From positions 1 to 15,012 of the forward strand of contig JABIZW010000282.1 in assembly GCA_018666295.1 (NCBI GenBank): DNA of 15,012 bases, in the 5' to 3' direction. This stretch comes from Halieaceae bacterium. Its GTDB lineage: Bacteria; Pseudomonadota; Gammaproteobacteria; Pseudomonadales; Halieaceae. Each line of letters starts with the position of its first letter. The stretch's first letter is position 1. Below the pieces are notes generated by a model. It was not told where the DNA came from. It saw nothing but the letters and a program-made list of their open reading frames with translations, and searched no databases. This document shows positions 14,597-15,012 of the stretch, in pieces. Position numbers and translations under genes: made by a program.

Positions 14597-14758
14597 TCTT
14601 GCCCTACAACCTATTGGGCGACCCCTGGGCTCGTGAGGTTAGGTGGATGGGAAGAAATCTTGCCTAAAAAGCACACGCCATAGAAACTGCCGCTGGTTAC
14701 GCTAGCTCATTGCTTTCAAAGTTTTTTCATCGCCTCCACACACCTATCCTGGCTCTAG

Positions 14759-15012
14759 CCGCGCCGATCACATAGATACCACCACGTTTCCACCGACAAG
14801 GCGGTGATCATTACCCTCGGCTCCGGTAGCAGCCGTAGCCCTCGTGTCCGAGCGGAGGGTACCAAGCAAATTATCGGCGCAATGCAGCGCTACGGCGTAA
14901 AATGTCTGGTTTACCAAACAACGTTGGGTGCTGGTGACAGTTGGAATAATCTCAATTTCTTCTGGAAGAGCTTAACGTTCGGGGTGCTGTTAAGACCGGT
15001 CTTTGAGGACCA
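14759..15012 (+). pseudogene. NAD(P)-binding SDR-type oxidoreductase, N-terminus missing (continues past right edge)
   Basis: A frame open from 14759 (after a TAG at 14756-14758) to the window end encodes about 84 residues. They include TDKAVIITLGSGSS, then RAEGTKQIIGAMQRYGV, YQTTLGAGDSWNNLNFFWK and FGVLLRPVFED. This matches the middle of NmrA/SDR-like NAD(P)-binding oxidoreductases. The family's N-terminal 65-70 residues with the GxTGxxG nucleotide-binding motif are not found upstream in any frame before the tRNA. In the next frame, a stretch reading ADHIDTTTF may be a frameshifted relic. No good start is present; GTG 14804 and ATG 14882 are in frame but fall within the fold. A 5'-truncated or decayed gene is most likely. 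The 3' end is outside the window, so its intactness there is unknown. Confidence 0.6.

Noticed and set aside
14464..14667. A 67-codon ORF running through tRNA-Leu.
   Set aside because: It reads through a well-formed tRNA gene; such ORFs over tRNAs are a common annotation artefact.
14715..14727. CTTTCAAAG followed by a run of T as an intrinsic terminator after the tRNA.
   Set aside because: The stem is only four AT-rich pairs with a one-base loop, too weak, and it is over 110 bases beyond the tRNA end.

Overview
The window looks like chromosomal DNA from an aerobic, probably marine gammaproteobacterium. By gene content and style it resembles the OM60/NOR5 (Halieaceae) type, but that placement is an inference from family recognition, not a database result. 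Genes are densely packed on both strands and no stretch over 300 bases lacks a gene. The larger gaps (539-724, 2491-2648, 6388-6560, 11864-12045, 14405-14508, 14597-14758) hold promoters, small inverted repeats or nothing I can name. I see no CRISPR array, insertion sequence, integrase or rRNA.

Region 1 (1-538): the tail of a gene entering from the left, then a YbjQ/UPF0145-family protein, then an overlapping short gene for a probable one-helix membrane peptide. Region 2 (725-6387): an LPS inner-core heptose locus. GmhA, GmhB and bifunctional HldE together supply four of the five steps to ADP-heptose; the epimerase HldD is not in the window. The locus also carries an O-antigen ligase/polymerase-type membrane protein and a GT9 heptosyltransferase, so precursor synthesis, heptose transfer and a late surface-polysaccharide step sit side by side. 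A PAPS-dependent sulfotransferase gene runs antisense in the middle, tail to tail with gmhB. Region 3 (6561-7349): a stand-alone metal-dependent cyclase/hydrolase.

Region 4 (7346-13047): a probable light/DNA-damage response module. A class II (SIRT4-like) sirtuin is translationally coupled to a class I CPD photolyase. Divergent from them is a TIGR01777 (YfcH-like) nucleotide-sugar-epimerase-fold protein. Convergent with that is an alternative sigma-70 factor with a long unusual N-terminal part. Divergent from the sigma gene is a MerR-type regulator whose sensor half lacks the usual cobalamin motif and ends in a Cys/His-rich helical domain. The 182-bp gap between sigma and MerR carries a perfect 9-bp inverted repeat built on TGGACA/TGTCCA boxes, the best operator candidate here.

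Region 5 (13055-15012): a sodium-coupled NSS transporter, a well-formed tRNA-Leu(UAA) with an extended -10 promoter, and then the 3' part of an SDR-type NAD(P)-binding oxidoreductase. That gene lacks its N-terminal nucleotide-binding part and runs off the right edge, which suggests a decayed remnant behind the tRNA gene.
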